Positions 1 to 7,812 of a stretch of DNA of 12,796 nucleotides are shown here, one piece after another. The stretch comes from Prevotella sp. (GTDB lineage Bacteria > Bacteroidota > Bacteroidia > Bacteroidales > Dysgonomonadaceae). A model generated the notes under the pieces. That model searched no databases and was not told the origin of the DNA. It was given only the letters and a program-made list of their open reading frames with translations. The translations under genes were made by a program, and so were the position numbers. Each line of letters begins with the position of its first letter. Positions within the stretch are counted from its first letter, which is position 1. The stretch covers positions 1 through 12,796 of the forward strand of contig JAISKQ010000021.1 in NCBI GenBank assembly GCA_031260865.1, written 5' to 3'.

Positions 1-164
1 ATCGCGTGGTCTTGTTCTTCTTTAAATTGGATTTCGAACCAATTAGCAAAACCCGGTTTTCCATCCGCGGCAAAATAAGCAGCCATTGACAGATAAAGAT
101 ATGCTGACCAAAATTCAGCGTTGATTTGCGCGTTCAGCGCGGATTCTAATTTTTTACTTAACAT
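1..164 (-). CDS. ftnA: Ferritin, N-terminal 54 residues (runs off the left edge)
   Basis: The minus strand reads open from an ATG at 164 to the window edge and begins MLSKKLESALNAQINAEFW. This matches the first helix and start of the second helix of bacterial non-haem ferritin, a 24-subunit cytoplasmic shell that oxidises Fe(II) and stores Fe(III). Three ferroxidase-centre residues fall at the E. coli FtnA numbering: Glu17, Glu50 and His53, the last two in KEEQDH. The aromatic-rich stretch WSAYLYLSMAAYF and the phrase GFANWFEIQFKEEQ are typical of the family. About two thirds of the protein (usually near 160-170 residues) lies outside the window. Bacterioferritin or Dps is less likely, because the N-terminus and metal-ligand spacing fit FtnA. 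A probable promoter lies at 240-269. Confidence 0.93.
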   Translation of the reverse strand, partial: MLSKKLESALNAQINAEFWSAYLYLSMAAYFAADGKPGFANWFEIQFKEEQDHA

Positions 165-239
165 GATGATATTTTTAGGTTAATTTGTTTTTTAACAAGT
201 ACAAATCTTATATTGTTCAACTCATCCGATACAATAATG

Positions 240-269
240 CAATATTACGAAATATAATTTTCTTGTCAA
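240..269 (-). promoter_or_regulatory. Probable ferritin promoter, Bacteroidetes type
   Basis: On the minus strand, TTTG at 269-266 (-33 box) is followed after 18 bases by TAATATTG at 247-240. That is one mismatch from the TAnnTTTG -7 consensus of the Bacteroidetes primary sigma factor. Transcription would start near 234, leaving an A+T-rich leader of about 70 bases before the ferritin ATG. I see no convincing Fur-like or other operator. Confidence 0.4.
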
Positions 270-380
270 AGAAATATTTATAATTATTGGATAGATATAG
301 AAAATAACTATGACATGGCAAAAATATTAATTACAAAAATAAACCATGTAAACAAAATAAAATCAGCACAGTGTTTTTAA

Positions 381-510
381 AAAAAAGGTGACAAAAGTAA
401 CAGTTTTTTTAGTTTACTAGAGTTCAAGAATTCAAGTTTACTAGCATGCTAGAACTCTTGTACACTTGTACACTCAAAAACTTAAAAAGTGACAAAAGTA
501 ACAGTTTTCA
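381..510 (+). repeat. Composite dispersed repeat, left copy
   Basis: Two GTGACAAAAGTAACAG motifs (starting at 388 and 489) bracket a unit that begins AGTTTACTAGAGTTCAA. The unit contains the perfect 12-bp palindrome CTAGCATGCTAG (441-452) and continues through GAACTCTTG and CTCAAAAACTTAAAAAG. Bases 410-508 match 9696-9793 in the same orientation with seven differences counted by eye (six substitutions, one indel). No reading frame in it looks protein-like. It is an intergenic repeat family of unknown role. Confidence 0.85.
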
Positions 511-516
511 GAAGTT

Positions 517-775
517 CTGTCTTTCAGACAGCGTTGGTTATTTTTCCTGCGCGCAATCACAGATTGCTTGCCTTCCTTTTGCCCAAAGCCGCAAAAGGAA
601 GCAAAAACGCTTTAACGCCCACTTCATAGGACGACCCGCTACGGACTTAAAGGCTAAACGAAAAAACTCGCTCTGAACGCTGTTATATCCGAATCGGCGG
701 CTAAGCTCAAACACGTTTTCGTTTTACTCCTTTTTCGCCCTGCGGGTGCCCCGCCCATGAAGTAAACGGCGTTGG
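517..775. repeat. Structured repeat element: three hairpins plus an imperfect inverted duplication
   Basis: Three perfect hairpins lie in a row. CTGTCT/AGACAG is at 517-531 with a 3-base loop. GCAATC/GATTGC is at 553-567 with a 3-base loop. CTTCCTTTTGC/GCAAAAGGAAG is at 572-601 with an 8-base loop. After these, bases 614-680 resemble the reverse complement of 701-772. The shared blocks are AACGCC, ACTTCAT followed by (A/G)GG, AAAGG, and TAAA(A)CGAAAA, so the segment is an imperfect dyad centred near 690. The frames across it look non-coding. From memory only, similar DNA is scattered between genes in other Bacteroidales. A palindromic mobile or structured-RNA repeat is the best description. 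Confidence 0.6.
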
Positions 776-819
776 CTGACGCACGACAAGACCGCGATGA
801 CGCATTAAATTGAACCAAT

Positions 820-925
820 GAGCTCTCAAAACTTAAAAGGTTACAAAAGTAACAGTTTTCAGTCATCGTCGCTTTGCGCTATTCTTCTTGTAAACTAGAA
901 CTCTCGTAAACTCAAAACTTTTTAC
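820..925 (+). repeat. Diverged copy of the GTGACAAAAGTAACAG repeat
   Basis: CTCAAAACTTAAAAGG leads into GTTACAAAAGTAACAG (840-855), one base off the common motif; here the change makes GTTAC/GTAAC a perfect inverted pair around AAAA. It is followed by CGTCGCTTTGCGC, related to the ACCGCTTCGCGC block after the right-hand copies, and then by TAGAACTCTCGTAAACTCAAAAC, which resembles the unit at 450-475. The module order differs from the complete copies. Confidence 0.6.
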
Positions 926-1197
926 TTAAAACTTTCAACTCATATATAGATAATTTTGTTTAAAAAAAATGCACTAAAAAACCATATAAATCCCCTAAAT
1001 AAGGCTTAAAAGTCATGCAATCAACCTATTGTTTTTTATTGTTTTTTATTTTTTTTGCTTTGCGAAATTTCCACTTGAGAGTTAGGCGTTGCCGTTGACT
1101 GTTTTCGTTACTTCGAGGCGCTAAAAACGAACAGCGAACAGCCGCTTCCAATTCTTAATTATTTAGACACTTATATATTAAAAAAAATAAAAAAAAT

Positions 1198-1227
1198 ATT
1201 GAAACATGCAATTATTTCGTTTCTTTG
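1198..1227 (+). promoter_or_regulatory. Probable promoter of the ftsX operon
   Basis: ATTG at 1198-1201 is followed after 18 bases by TTTCTTTG at 1220-1227, one mismatch from TAnnTTTG. The predicted start near 1233 leaves a leader of about 55 bases before the ftsX ATG. No comparable signal was noticed between the following genes, which fits one transcript from ftsX to folK. Confidence 0.45.
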
Positions 1228-1289
1228 CAGCGAATTTGGGTGTTGTATATCCATAAATGAAGGTACTTCGTTAATTGTCTCGGTACAAT

Positions 1290-2183
1290 ATGTCAGATAA
1301 GCATCAATATAAAACCATATCTCTATTTACGGCAGGGGTTATTACTACTATCAGTATTACTCTTGTTCTTTTTCTGTTAGGATTGACTTTCTTGGTCGGG
1401 CTTACGGCTAAGGGGATAACCTCTTATCTGAAAGAAAGCATGGGCTTCTCCATCGAGTTGGCGGAAAATATGGATGATGCTTCCATCGGTAAGATGCAGA
1501 AAGATTTGATTGCCAGCCCATATATAAAATCTGTGGTATACATCAGCAAAGACGAGGCAAAGGAGCTATTGGTAAAGGACTTGGGGCGCGACCCCGAAGA
1601 AGTGTTGGGCTATAACCCTGCGCATGCCTACTTCGATGTGTTCATAAAATCGGAGTATGTGAATCCCGAAGGCATGAAGACGGTGCAAGCCGCCTTGAAA
1701 AGCGAAAAAATTATAGGCGACTCTATCGTAAACAACGTCTTGTATGACGAGAACGACATTACGAACGCTAACTCGAAACTCTCGCTGATAGGGACTATCC
1801 TGATCGCGCTTGCCACGATATTGATCTTTATCTCCTTTACTCTAATTAAGAGCATTATACAACTGAATATATATTCCAAACGCTTTCTCATCAACACCAT
1901 GCAGTTGGTAGGCGCTACCAATTCGTTTATCAGACGTCCGTTTATGTGGAGGATGATATTGAGCGGAGTGGTCGCCGCCGTTTTGGCGGATCTGGCTGTT
2001 ACCGGAGTGGTTTACTATGTGACCACCATCATCCCCGAAACTATTTCGATAGTAAAAATGAACGAGTTGCTGATTGTGTACGGGTTAGTCGTTATTTTTG
2101 GAATACTTATCGCCGCCTTTTCCACAGCTTCTGCCGTGAATAAATATTTAAGAATGACAACAAATAAACTTTATCGCATATAA
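1290..2183 (+). CDS. ftsX: Cell-division protein FtsX
   Basis: FtsX is the membrane partner of the ATPase FtsE. Together they form an ABC-type complex at the septum that controls peptidoglycan hydrolases rather than moving a substrate. I start it at the ATG at 1290 (297 residues, MSDKHQYKTI...); an in-frame TTG at 1275 would add only MSRYN. Four membrane segments are visible at about residues 18-39, 166-187, 221-243 and 260-281. A large extracytoplasmic domain lies between the first two (about 40-165). The conserved cytoplasmic stretch MQLVGATNSFIRRPF (204-218) precedes the third segment. No ftsE is present here, and I recall it commonly lying apart from ftsX in Bacteroidetes. The gene opens the operon and ends three bases before the DUF3098 gene. 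Confidence 0.93.
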   Translation: MSDKHQYKTISLFTAGVITTISITLVLFLLGLTFLVGLTAKGITSYLKESMGFSIELAENMDDASIGKMQKDLIASPYIKSVVYISKDEAKELLVKDLGRDPEEVLGYNPAHAYFDVFIKSEYVNPEGMKTVQAALKSEKIIGDSIVNNVLYDENDITNANSKLSLIGTILIALATILIFISFTLIKSIIQLNIYSKRFLINTMQLVGATNSFIRRPFMWRMILSGVVAAVLADLAVTGVVYYVTTIIPETISIVKMNELLIVYGLVVIFGILIAAFSTASAVNKYLRMTTNKLYRI

Positions 2184-2186
2184 GAT

Positions 2187-2444
2187 ATGAACAAAAAAGA
2201 TTTTGCATTCAACAAGTTAAATTATATTATTTGCGCCGCGTCCATCGTCCTTATTATCGCGGGCTTTATCCTTATGACGGGTTCATCTTCGAGTATCGAA
2301 GGCGGTTATAACCCCGATATTTTCAGCGCGAGACGGATCGTCGCGGCTCCGATGGTATGTTTGGCAGGTTTTCTACTGATGATAGTAGGAATACTCTTCC
2401 CTCGCCCTAAAACATCGGATGATGATAAAAAAGAACGTAATTAA
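2187..2444 (+). CDS. DUF3098 family small membrane protein
   Basis: An 85-residue protein with two predicted membrane helices (about 12-31 and 51-71) joined by a short loop containing YNPDIFSARRIVAAPMV. Both the loop and the helix pattern are those of DUF3098, a Bacteroidetes family without an assigned function. The C-terminal tail is highly charged (DDDKKERN) and probably cytoplasmic. The gene begins three bases after ftsX and ends 21 bases before uppP. That fixed place between a division protein and the lipid-carrier phosphatase suggests a role in envelope assembly or division, perhaps as an accessory of FtsX; this is inference from position only. Confidence 0.85.
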   Translation: MNKKDFAFNKLNYIICAASIVLIIAGFILMTGSSSSIEGGYNPDIFSARRIVAAPMVCLAGFLLMIVGILFPRPKTSDDDKKERN

Positions 2445-2465
2445 AAATTAAAAAAACTATTTAGC

Positions 2466-3392
2466 ATGAGTATTATAGAGACTATTATCATTGCCATCGT
2501 AGAAGGATTGACGGAATTTTTACCGGTTTCTTCCACCGGACACATGATTATAGCCCAAAGTCTATTGGGTATCGAGAGCGATGAATTTGTTAAAGCATTC
2601 ACTGTTATCATACAGTTTGGAGCTATCTTGTCTGTGATTGTATTGTATTGGAAACGCTTCTTCCAAATGAAGGACGACACATCCGCGTCGAAACAAGGAG
2701 GTTTCCTTAAATATATTTTGTATAAGTACGAATTTTACTGGAAACTTTTAGCCGGATTTATTCCCGCGGCTGTCTTAGGTCTTATCTTTAGTGATAAAAT
2801 AGACGACCTGCTGGAAAGCGTCACGGTGGTATCCATAATGCTTGTGCTTGGAGGTATTCTCATGTTGTTTGTCGACAAATGGTTTAACAGATCGGAAGAA
2901 GGTCAACAAGAGATAACTTATAAAAACGCTTTCATCATCGGTTTTTACCAGTGTATAGCGATGATTCCGGGCGTATCCCGTTCTATGGCTACCATCGTCG
3001 GTGGTATGAGCCGTGGATTAAGCCGTAAAAACGCGGCTGAGTTTTCATTCTTTCTGGCAGTACCCACTATGGCGGCGGCAACCGGTTATAAACTGCTGAA
3101 ACTGATAATATCCGATACAGGTTTTGCCCTTTTGCAGGAAAACGCAGGTATATTGATACTGGGCAATGTTGTGGCGTTTATAGTAGCCTTGCTCGCTATC
3201 AAATTCTTTATAGGCTTCGTTACCAAATATGGCTTTAAACTGTTCGGCTGGTATCGTATTATTGTAGGAGGAGTTTTGCTGATACTTTTATTTACAGGAA
3301 AAATGGAGGTTGAGGCAAAAATTGACAATCATATACTGAATATGTTTCATACGACCGAAACGACAAGTATAATTAGCGAACCTAATAACTGA
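2466..3392 (+). CDS. uppP: Undecaprenyl-diphosphatase UppP (BacA)
   Basis: This integral membrane enzyme (EC 3.6.1.27) removes a phosphate from undecaprenyl diphosphate. It returns the lipid carrier to peptidoglycan and surface-glycan synthesis, and high activity gives bacitracin resistance. At 308 residues it is somewhat longer than the roughly 270 of E. coli UppP. The N-terminal active-site motif [14 protein letters not shown] spans residues 13-26, with Glu13, Glu17, Ser23 and His26 in the catalytic positions. The second motif, PGVSRS with Arg172, lies at 168-173. The rest is strongly hydrophobic with multiple membrane helices, and the extra length is mostly a hydrophilic C-terminal tail after about residue 280. 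TruB starts two bases after the stop codon. Confidence 0.96.
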   Translation: MSIIETIIIAIVEGLTEFLPVSSTGHMIIAQSLLGIESDEFVKAFTVIIQFGAILSVIVLYWKRFFQMKDDTSASKQGGFLKYILYKYEFYWKLLAGFIPAAVLGLIFSDKIDDLLESVTVVSIMLVLGGILMLFVDKWFNRSEEGQQEITYKNAFIIGFYQCIAMIPGVSRSMATIVGGMSRGLSRKNAAEFSFFLAVPTMAAATGYKLLKLIISDTGFALLQENAGILILGNVVAFIVALLAIKFFIGFVTKYGFKLFGWYRIIVGGVLLILLFTGKMEVEAKIDNHILNMFHTTETTSIISEPNN

Positions 3393-3394
3393 CA

Positions 3395-4084
3395 ATGGAT
3401 TTTATTTCCGGAGAGATCTTATACATCAATAAACCGTTAAATTGGACATCGTTTACGCTGGTACGAAAGTTAAGAAATAAACTTTGTGGCAAGTTAGGTG
3501 TTCATAAATTAAAGGTTGGTCACGCGGGAACGCTCGACCCCTTGGCGACAGGCGTAATGATTGTATGCACAGGGAAGAAAACCAAGCTGATAGAAACCTT
3601 TCAGTATCAGACAAAAGAATATATAGCAACAATAAAGCTGGGAGAAACGACGCCTTCATTCGATTTGGAAACGGCCATAGACGGTGTTTATCCTGCCGGA
3701 CATATAACAAAAGAACTGACAGAGGAAAAGTTAAAGGAATTTGTAGGAGAAATACAGCAAGTGCCGCCAACCTATTCCGCTTGCAAAGTAGATGGCAAGA
3801 GGGCTTACGAATTTGCTCGGGAAGGACGGGATGTGGAGCTGAAACCCAAGTTGCTGGTGATAGACGAGATAGAGTTGCTTGATTACTCCTTTCCCCTGAT
3901 AAAGGTAAGGGTGGTATGCAGCAAAGGAACTTACATAAGGGCGTTAGCCCGTGACATAGGGATAGCGCTGGATTCGGGAGCGCACCTTACCGCGCTGGAA
4001 CGCACACGGATAGGTGAAGTAACCTTAGACCAGTGTATCAGCGGTGAACAGATAGAAGAATTTGTGGACGCATTAATAGATTGA
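3395..4084 (+). CDS. truB: tRNA pseudouridine(55) synthase TruB
   Basis: TruB converts U55 in the T-loop of elongator tRNAs to pseudouridine and acts as a tRNA folding chaperone. The catalytic motif GHAGTLDPLATG has its aspartate at residue 48, the same number as in E. coli. Tyr76 in KEY is the base-stacking residue, and the motif CSKGTYIRALARDIG (175-189) is the second family signature. At 229 residues it lacks the C-terminal PUA domain of the 314-residue E. coli enzyme; short forms are normal in Bacteroidetes, so I do not read this as truncation. It lies two bases after uppP and 24 bases before queA. Confidence 0.96.
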   Translation: MDFISGEILYINKPLNWTSFTLVRKLRNKLCGKLGVHKLKVGHAGTLDPLATGVMIVCTGKKTKLIETFQYQTKEYIATIKLGETTPSFDLETAIDGVYPAGHITKELTEEKLKEFVGEIQQVPPTYSACKVDGKRAYEFAREGRDVELKPKLLVIDEIELLDYSFPLIKVRVVCSKGTYIRALARDIGIALDSGAHLTALERTRIGEVTLDQCISGEQIEEFVDALID

Positions 4085-4108
4085 ATAATAAACACTTAAT
4101 ATAGATAT

Positions 4109-5158
4109 ATGAAACTTTCTCAATTCAGATTCGACCTTCCGGACGAATTGATTGCTACTCATCCGGCAAAGAACAGAGATGAATCCCGTTTGTTGGTCGT
4201 AAACCGGAAAACCGGAGAAATAGAACATAAAATATTTAAAGACATTATAGGCTACTTCGACGATCAGGATGTATTCATCTTTAACGATACCAAAGTTTTC
4301 CCTGCCCGCCTTTATGGGAACAAGGAGAAAACGGGCGCGACAATCGAAGTATTCCTCCTGCGCGAGTTGAACGAAGAATTTCATTTATGGGACGTATTGG
4401 TTGACCCTGCCCGAAAAATCCGTATTGGGAATAAGTTGTATTTCGGAGAAAATGATTCTATGGTCGCCGAAGTTATAGACAATACGACTTCGCGCGGACG
4501 TACATTACGCTTCTTATACGATGAACCTGCCGCTGATTTCAGAAAGACGCTCTACTCGCTGGGCGAGACTCCGATACCGAAGTACCTGAACAGAGGCGAA
4601 GAACCGGAGGATAAAGAACGCTACCAGACAATCTTCGCGAAGAATGAAGGCGCGGTTGTCGCTCCCGCCGCAGGTTTGCACTTCAGCCGTGAGTTGATGA
4701 AGCGTTTAGAGATAAAAGGCGTCAACTTTGCTTATGTAACATTGCACTCAGGCTTAGGCAACTATCGCGATATTGATGTGGAAGATCTGACAAAGCATAA
4801 AATGGATTCGGAGCAACTGCAAATCACCCAAGAGGCAGCCGACATTGTGAATAAAGCAAAAGACGGCAACCATCGTATATGCGCCGTGGGCACATCCGTG
4901 ATGAGGGCGATAGAGACTATTGTCAGTACAGACGGACACCTGAAAACAAATTCGGGATGGACGAATAAGTTCATTTTCCCTGCTTATGATTTCGGCGTGG
5001 CGGATTCGATGGTTACGAACTTCCATCTTCCTCAATCCACCTTGCTGATGATGACAGCCGCGTTTGGCGGTTACGATAGCATTATGGATATTTACGAACT
5101 TGCCATAAAGGAAAAGTATAAATTTGGCACATACGGCGACGCAATGCTTATCATTTAA
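4109..5158 (+). CDS. queA: S-adenosylmethionine:tRNA ribosyltransferase-isomerase QueA
   Basis: QueA (EC 2.4.99.17) transfers and isomerises the ribosyl part of S-adenosylmethionine onto 7-aminomethyl-7-deazaguanine at the wobble base of GUN-anticodon tRNAs. This makes epoxyqueuosine, the penultimate step to queuosine. Family blocks are [11 protein letters not shown] (58-68), [10 protein letters not shown] (153-162), [12 protein letters not shown] (181-192), [11 protein letters not shown] (259-269) and [15 protein letters not shown] (301-315). The 349-residue length is normal. [16 protein letters not shown] replaces the HVGAGTFQPV region of proteobacterial enzymes, as I recall for Bacteroidetes. 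The stop codon shares its last base with the folK start (TAATG), indicating translational coupling. No other queuosine gene is in the window. Confidence 0.96.
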   Translation: MKLSQFRFDLPDELIATHPAKNRDESRLLVVNRKTGEIEHKIFKDIIGYFDDQDVFIFNDTKVFPARLYGNKEKTGATIEVFLLRELNEEFHLWDVLVDPARKIRIGNKLYFGENDSMVAEVIDNTTSRGRTLRFLYDEPAADFRKTLYSLGETPIPKYLNRGEEPEDKERYQTIFAKNEGAVVAPAAGLHFSRELMKRLEIKGVNFAYVTLHSGLGNYRDIDVEDLTKHKMDSEQLQITQEAADIVNKAKDGNHRICAVGTSVMRAIETIVSTDGHLKTNSGWTNKFIFPAYDFGVADSMVTNFHLPQSTLLMMTAAFGGYDSIMDIYELAIKEKYKFGTYGDAMLII

Positions 5159-5643
5159 TGTTTGACAAAGAAGACCCGCATGTCGTGTATTTAGGGCTTG
5201 GCTCCAATTTGGGAGACAGAAGCAAAAATATAGAACATGCTATTCACCATATAGGAGAGCGGATAGGCGCGGTTGTCGCCTCTTCCGCTTTTTATGTTAC
5301 GGAACCGGTAGGATTTGTGTCCGAAAACCACTTCCTGAACGCCGCTTGCAAGGTGGAAACAACGATGCAGCCCTTAGCGGTCTTAGAGGCGGCTCAAGCC
5401 ATCGAAAAGAAAATGGGAAGGACGGTTAAGTCCCGAGGCAAAGTTTACGCGGACAGGATTATAGACATCGACCTGCTATTGTTCGACAACCTGATCTATG
5501 AATGTCCTCGTCTTGTACTTCCCCACCCTCTGTTTCACGAAAGGGCTTTTGTCTTACTTCCCTTGGCTGAGATAGCAGGCGAATACATACATCCTGTCTT
5601 ACATAAGACGATCAACGAGTTGAAAGTGATGATAAAAGATTAA
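5158..5643 (+). CDS. folK: 2-amino-4-hydroxy-6-hydroxymethyldihydropteridine pyrophosphokinase FolK (HPPK)
   Basis: FolK (EC 2.7.6.3) transfers pyrophosphate from ATP to 6-hydroxymethyl-7,8-dihydropterin, the step before dihydropteroate synthase in folate synthesis. The 161-residue protein shows the N-terminal YLGLGSNLGDR (11-21) and the loop GFVSENHFLNAA (52-63). The magnesium-binding pair is Asp103/Asp105 in DRIIDIDLLLFD, and LPHPLFHERAFVLLPL lies at 121-136. It is the last gene of the operon and overlaps queA by one base. It converges on the minus-strand lipoprotein gene with only seven bases between the two stop codons, and no separate terminator fits in that gap. Confidence 0.95.
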   Translation: MFDKEDPHVVYLGLGSNLGDRSKNIEHAIHHIGERIGAVVASSAFYVTEPVGFVSENHFLNAACKVETTMQPLAVLEAAQAIEKKMGRTVKSRGKVYADRIIDIDLLLFDNLIYECPRLVLPHPLFHERAFVLLPLAEIAGEYIHPVLHKTINELKVMIKD

Positions 5644-5650
5644 CAGTCCC

Positions 5651-6223
5651 TTATTCCGATATTTCTTTTATTACTCCCTTAATAGAAGTATTCTCCGGAG
5701 ACAAAATCAAACCTTTATTAAGTAATTCCAGTGCTTTCTTATGATATGTCGCATTTTTTGATCTTTTATATAGTTCATTATATCCAAGACCTGCAAATTT
5801 TAAAATTTCGACGTCAGCAGGCTTCATAGATACGGCTTTCTCAAAAAAAAGTACAGCTTCTTCATTCTTATTTTTCTTTCCTAAAAGCCATCCAAAGCAA
5901 CAATATACAGAAGGGTTATCTTTGTCTAAAAGCCACGCCTGATTGAACCGTTTCATCGCTGTATCAAGGTCTCCCTCATTCATGTATCTCCATCCGGTTT
6001 CCCTGTGAAAATCAAAAGCTTCTGTTCTGCTCTGAAATTGCTGATCGCAATAAGCTAAAAATGCAGAGTCAGCTTTTAGCTGAAGAGGACATTTTTCAAC
6101 TTTTCCATACATCGGAAGTAAATTTATACCTTCCTGACAAGGAACTTCATTTGATAAAGATTGAGACTTTGAACCGGAACAGGAAAATAGACAGATACAT
6201 CCAATAATAAGTAATCCTTTCAT
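5651..6223 (-). CDS. TPR-repeat lipoprotein of unknown function
   Basis: From the ATG at 6223 the protein has 190 residues and begins MKGLLIIGCICLFSC, a compact lipoprotein signal with lipobox LFSC and Cys15 as the lipid-bearing residue. An ATG at 6244 would add seven residues and bury the signal, so I prefer 6223. Residues after the cysteine (SGSKSQ) lack an acidic surface-export signal, so a periplasm-facing anchor is more likely. About three tetratricopeptide repeats run from residue 70 to 177, for example EGDLDTAMKRFNQAWLLDKDNP and NEEAVLFFEKAVSMKPADVE. TPRs bind partner proteins and no enzymatic motif is present. It is the last gene of the tldE / glycosidase run, 34 bases after the glycosidase stop, suggesting it may serve that enzyme. 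Confidence 0.85.
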   Translation of the reverse strand: MKGLLIIGCICLFSCSGSKSQSLSNEVPCQEGINLLPMYGKVEKCPLQLKADSAFLAYCDQQFQSRTEAFDFHRETGWRYMNEGDLDTAMKRFNQAWLLDKDNPSVYCCFGWLLGKKNKNEEAVLFFEKAVSMKPADVEILKFAGLGYNELYKRSKNATYHKKALELLNKGLILSPENTSIKGVIKEISE

Positions 6224-6257
6224 ATGTATAGTTATTAAGTTCATAAATATTTAGCCG

Positions 6258-7712
6258 CTATTGTTCATTAGGCGAATGAGAAAAGAACGCGGGGAAAGCG
6301 ATAACACTTTCGTTATGGTATCTATCTGAGGCAGTGACTGTATAATAATACCCGAACTCCCCTTCTTTAACAGGAAAAGCATAGCTCTTGGCATATAATC
6401 CGGTTGCCAGAATATTTCCCCCATTGTTCACATCTATATCTTCTTCTGTCGAAACATATACCGTATAGGTAAAATCTTCATCTTCAGCAGGCGCGTCCCA
6501 CTTAATATTGAGATAGCCTTCGTCGTCTTTATAAACCTGTAGATTCACGGGCGAATTGGGCGCTTCGTTATCTAACCATGTCAGTGGAGGCAATTTGGCA
6601 GGGGTGATGTAATAAGCGCGTATGGAGTCCATAATCCCGCCGACATTGCTTAGTATGTTGCCTGCTCTCATATAAGTCGCGCCCTGAATATTTTTGTCGC
6701 GTATATACTGCATCTGTTCGGTGATAACCTGTGAATCCCAATGATCTTCATTTATCCGGTAAACGCCCAGACCGGGCACGACGAAGCGTCCGTTACTGTT
6801 TGCTATCCAATCGTTCAGGAAAGGATAGAAGTAGTCTTCTCGGTAATACATCATCGGAAAGATCATATCATGCTTACCACTATTCATCCATTGGCTCGCG
6901 TCCTGAAAAACAGTTTCATAAGCAGTCCATCCGTCATTTGGCGAAATTTGCGGCAATACTCTATATCGTCCTAACGGGGAGCTACTGACCTGCACCCATT
7001 TTTTTATAGATTTTACGGTGTCGTAAGCTTCAGATACGATAGCATTTATGTTATCGCGCCGCCAATCGTATATATTCTGCCCTTGTCCGTATTTTTGGTA
7101 AGTATCTCCATCCGGAAACACACGTGAACTATCGGGGTAACGTATATAATCGAAATTAATCCCGTCCACATCATAGTTCTCTACTATTTCTTTTACAATG
7201 GAAACGATCAGCTCTCGTGTTTCGGGTCTTCCGGGATCTAAGTGCCACCTGCCATCGACGCACTTGTAATACGATGGTTTATCTTGTACTAAGACGGCTT
7301 GCCTTCGCTTGCCCTTGCCTGTATAAGTGATTGTCGCTTTTTCCATAGGGATGGCGATGATCCACGCATGGCATTCCATGCCTCTTTTGTGGCATTCTTC
7401 TACCGCAAAAGCCAAAGGGTCAAAGTCATTGTCATGGTTGAAATACGGACTCAAAGGTTCTATTTTTGACCTGTAAAAGACACAACCTTGCGCCCGCGTC
7501 TGAAAGAGTATCGTATTGAAGTTCGCTTCCTGTAATTGATCCAATATCTTGCACAACTGTTCTTTTTGAGATTGTACGCTGGTTCCCTGTGTCGGCCAGT
7601 CAAGCCCCCAGTTGGTAGTAAGCCATACAGCCCGCACTTCCGTTGTCGGAATATAGGCAAATAAAGATATAGGAAACAGGAAAAGTATAAATATTAACCG
7701 TGATAATTTCAT
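6258..7712 (-). CDS. GHL10 (DUF187) family secreted glycosidase with C-terminal FN3-like domain, DigH-like
   Basis: A 484-residue exported protein. Residues 1-19 (MKLSRLIFILFLFPISLFA) form a signal peptide. The mature part begins with TEVRAVWLTTNWGLDWP (24-40), the hallmark opening of the glycosyl hydrolase-like 10 barrel. DVDGINFDYIRYP (181-193) carries the probable catalytic acidic residues (Asp183, Asp188) and is preceded by WHLDPGRPETRE. MIFPMMYYRED (283-293) is another barrel strand. From about 385 to 475 there is a fibronectin type III-like domain (APNSPVNLQVYKDDEGYLNI, then a Y-rich end). The characterised E. coli relative is DigH/YddW, which cuts peptide-free peptidoglycan strands during division. 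A role in peptidoglycan turnover is inferred; other polysaccharides are possible. It lies between tldE and the TPR lipoprotein. Confidence 0.88.
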   Translation of the reverse strand: MKLSRLIFILFLFPISLFAYIPTTEVRAVWLTTNWGLDWPTQGTSVQSQKEQLCKILDQLQEANFNTILFQTRAQGCVFYRSKIEPLSPYFNHDNDFDPLAFAVEECHKRGMECHAWIIAIPMEKATITYTGKGKRRQAVLVQDKPSYYKCVDGRWHLDPGRPETRELIVSIVKEIVENYDVDGINFDYIRYPDSSRVFPDGDTYQKYGQGQNIYDWRRDNINAIVSEAYDTVKSIKKWVQVSSSPLGRYRVLPQISPNDGWTAYETVFQDASQWMNSGKHDMIFPMMYYREDYFYPFLNDWIANSNGRFVVPGLGVYRINEDHWDSQVITEQMQYIRDKNIQGATYMRAGNILSNVGGIMDSIRAYYITPAKLPPLTWLDNEAPNSPVNLQVYKDDEGYLNIKWDAPAEDEDFTYTVYVSTEEDIDVNNGGNILATGLYAKSYAFPVKEGEFGYYYTVTASDRYHNESVIAFPAFFSHSPNEQ

Positions 7713-7750
7713 ATGATAATAATTTTGATTTTAGTTGCCTTATGGAACTC

Positions 7751-7798
7751 GCATGATTTTTATTATCATGGACTTTGGTGATTTGACAAAAATCATGC
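7751..7798 (-). other. Stem-loop between tldE and the glycosidase gene
   Basis: GCATGATTTTT (7751-7761) and AAAAATCATGC (7788-7798) are perfect 11-bp inverted arms around a 26-base loop. A third ATCATG at 7765-7770 can pair with the left arm instead (CATGAT at 7752-7757), so two mutually exclusive hairpins are possible. There is no T tract after it on the minus strand, so it is not a standard terminator. It could be an mRNA processing or stability element, or an operator, ahead of the glycosidase. Confidence 0.5.
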
Positions 7799-7812
7799 TT
7801 CGTTTCATAATA

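Larger units (their letters stand above)
165..1289. other. Gene-free spacer between ferritin and ftsX
   Basis: This stretch of about 1.1 kb has no credible gene. Bases 165-380 are A+T-rich leader DNA for ferritin. Bases 381-925 hold the dispersed repeats and structured element listed separately. Bases 926-1197 are A+T-rich. They contain two tandem copies of ATTGTTTTTT (1028-1047) running into a T tract, and two tandem copies of CGAACAG (1128-1141). The ftsX promoter closes the region. Short open frames at 446-676 (plus) and 654-866 (minus) cover the repeats on opposite strands, have no recognisable domain, and are best read as translations of non-coding repeat DNA. Confidence 0.75.

Noticed and set aside
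446..866. Short proteins at 446-676 (plus) and 654-866 (minus)
   Set aside because: They translate repeat DNA on opposite strands (the SDKSNSF and ENCYFC segments are the repeated motif itself) and have no domain or credible initiation context.
1275..1289. TTG at 1275 as the ftsX start
   Set aside because: It adds only five residues unlike the family N-terminus; the ATG at 1290 gives a normal FtsX beginning.
3395..4084. Truncated TruB
   Set aside because: The lack of a PUA domain is normal for short bacterial TruB; all catalytic blocks are present and the stop is followed directly by the next operon gene.
5651..6244. ATG at 6244 as the start of the TPR lipoprotein
   Set aside because: It adds MNLITIH before the basic residue and hydrophobic core; the ATG at 6223 gives a standard short lipoprotein signal.
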